NCBI GenBank assembly: GCA_035758575.1
Contig: DASTXH010000086.1
Span: 1 to 7,516, forward strand
Direction of reading: 5' to 3'
DNA: 7,516 bases
Source of the DNA: JANWHZ01 sp035758575
GTDB taxonomy: Bacteria; Patescibacteriota; Saccharimonadia; Saccharimonadales; UBA4665
Shown here: piece after piece, positions 7,094-7,516 of the stretch
How positions within the stretch are numbered: the stretch's first letter is position 1
Layout of the letters: each line of letters begins with the position of its first letter
Program-made: the position numbers and the translations under genes
The notes under the pieces: generated by a model
Seen by the model: only the letters and a program-made list of their open reading frames with translations
Told to the model about the DNA's origin: nothing
Database searches by the model: none

Positions 7094-7107
7094 TGTATAA
7101 AAGTATA
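7094..7107 (-). promoter_or_regulatory. Candidate -10 boxes for dnaE
   Basis: On the minus strand TATACT (7107 to 7102) and TATACA (7099 to 7094) lie in tandem. Starts of transcription about 7 bases downstream of each would leave a leader of roughly 17-26 bases that carries the Shine-Dalgarno site and the TTG start. No good -35 box is found at 16-19 bases spacing. A TTGACA hexamer at 7118-7123 is on the plus strand and has no matching -10 box. Confidence 0.35.
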
Positions 7108-7124
7108 ACGGATTTTATTGACAT

Positions 7125-7234
7125 CGTGGTACTGAGTTTTACAACAACACAACCTAGAGTCCTTTACGACTAAGGCAGACCTCACCGTCCTTCTCTCTGT
7201 ATTCTCTACCTTGCCACTAGCCGTGGCGGGCTAA
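7125..7234. other. Gene-free leader region with mutually exclusive small hairpins
   Basis: No reading frame of note is seen here. Near its right end GCCAC (7213-7217) can pair with GTGGC (7223-7227), or TAGCC (7218-7222) can pair with GGCTA (7229-7233). The two stems share bases and cannot coexist. The rest is pyrimidine-rich on the plus strand (purine-rich on the dnaE strand) without a recognised RNA or binding site. It lies upstream of dnaE and immediately before the right-hand hairpin element. Confidence 0.4.
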
Positions 7235-7277
7235 ATACTTTTCTCTTGATAGAAAAGTATCCAAAAGATCAAGGCGG
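7235..7277 (+). repeat. TACTTTT/AAAAGTA hairpin with loop-complementary tail (right copy)
   Basis: ATACTTTTCT (7235-7244) and AGAAAAGTAT (7251-7260) are a perfect 10-bp inverted repeat around the 6-nt loop CTTGAT. After CCAAAAG comes ATCAAG (7268-7273), the exact reverse complement of the loop, so an H-type pseudoknot or a competing stem is possible in RNA. From the right arm onward, AGTATCCAAAAGATCAAGGC aligns without gaps with the left-end element on the minus strand. From memory, hairpins of the type 'AAAGTA-CCAAAA' recur in many bacterial genomes; I could not verify this here. Confidence 0.65.
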
Positions 7278-7402
7278 CTCCACCATCTCGGGTCTTTGTT
7301 GCTAAAACCGACAACCATCCCAACAACTCGTCACGTTCGTTCCTCAAACAAGTTGGGCTGCCCTTTTCAAGGGAAGTTGTCGGTTATTACAACAAAGCCG
7401 CC
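7273..7402 (+). ncRNA. Branched, nested inverted-repeat structure (candidate structured RNA or composite palindromic element)
   Basis: Five exact stems nest without conflict. P1 is GGCGGC 7273-7278 with 7397-7402. P2 is TTTGTTG 7295-7301 with 7390-7396. P3 is AACCGACAAC 7306-7315 with 7376-7385. P4 is CCCAAC 7319-7324 with 7352-7357. P5 is CCCTT 7361-7365 with AAGGG 7369-7373. P3 opens onto P4 and P5 as a three-way junction with linkers of 3, 3 and 2 bases. P1 and P2 are contiguous on the 3' side, with a 16-nt bulge on the 5' side. That is 34 base pairs in 130 bases. No protein frame explains it and it does not match tRNA, RNase P, tmRNA, 6S or SRP RNA as far as I can recall. The fold would form on either strand, so the strand is a guess. 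It may be a repeat-type mobile DNA element rather than a functional RNA. Confidence 0.45.
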
Positions 7403-7516
7403 GGGAAGGTTCCGCATGCCGGATAACCACCGGTGCACCGTAGCACCTCAGTGTACTACCAGGCTATCACTGCACTTGCAGCCGTGTTGGCCATGCGGAG
7501 CGTACCCGGCGTCAGC
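7403..7516. other. GC-rich gene-free end of the window with further palindromes
   Basis: TCCGCATG (7411-7418) and CATGCGGA (7492-7499) form an 8-bp long-range inverted repeat that would enclose the stretch between them. Inside are the perfect palindrome CGGTGCACCG (7431-7440) and a GGTGC/GCACC hairpin (7432-7436, 7443-7447). Short open frames run off the window edge on both strands but none shows a recognisable protein. This may continue the structured element to its left, or include the 3' end of an unseen minus-strand gene. Confidence 0.35.

Noticed and set aside
3411..7100. Many open frames of 60-163 codons on the plus strand opposite dnaE
   Set aside because: They are shadow frames of a long conserved coding sequence. 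None has a recognisable domain or a plausible start signal.
7456..7515. C-terminal end of a minus-strand protein (frame ending at the TAG at 7458-7456)
   Set aside because: Only about 19 codons are visible and no family is recognisable. Open frames of that length are common by chance.
7416..7516. Start of a plus-strand gene at ATG 7416 with GGAAGG upstream
   Set aside because: The translation is rich in Cys, His, Pro and Trp, unlike the other proteins here, and it overlaps the palindromes. It is cut by the window edge, so it cannot be supported.
7125..7516. A known RNA gene (tRNA, RNase P, tmRNA, 6S or SRP RNA)
   Set aside because: None of the conserved sequence cores of these RNAs that I know is present on either strand.

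Overview
The window is a compact bacterial segment with four protein genes and two intergenic stretches rich in palindromes. It is probably chromosomal, because it holds a full-length replicative DNA polymerase gene. Base composition looks close to 50% GC and all four genes end in TAA or TAG, with no in-frame TGA. Several traits fit a Patescibacteria/CPR genome, perhaps Saccharibacteria: a cysteine-free pilus-type ATPase, a minimal SpoU methyltransferase, a membrane-anchored CAP protein, and -10 boxes lying directly on start codons. This assignment is an inference from general likeness and no marker gene was tested.

Layout. Positions 1-197 hold no gene. They contain a cluster of perfect hairpins and a 15-bp direct repeat, just downstream of the pilB-type gene. 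From about 1835 down to 198 (minus strand) runs a PilB/GspE family secretion or pilus ATPase. Diverging from it, 1910-2407 (plus) encodes a SpoU/TrmH family RNA 2'-O-methyltransferase. A 57-bp gap with its own promoter leads to 2465-3370 (plus), a membrane protein with an extracytoplasmic CAP domain. A 40-bp gap separates this from the convergent dnaE gene (minus, about 7070 down to 3411), the DNA polymerase III alpha subunit. From 7071 to 7516 I see no convincing gene. This stretch holds the dnaE leader and, at 7235-7402, a highly ordered set of nested inverted repeats that would fold as a branched RNA or act as a composite palindromic repeat.

How the parts relate. The four genes do not form one operon: two diverge, two converge, and each has its own promoter candidate. 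PilB would power assembly of a type IV pilus-like machine from the cytoplasm. The CAP protein would act at the cell surface. The methyltransferase and polymerase are housekeeping enzymes.

The most unusual content is non-coding. A hairpin motif (a TACTTTT arm, a 6-nt loop, an AAAAGTA arm, then CCAAAA and AGGC) occurs near both ends of the window, pointing outward in opposite directions, and the right copy runs straight into the branched structure.
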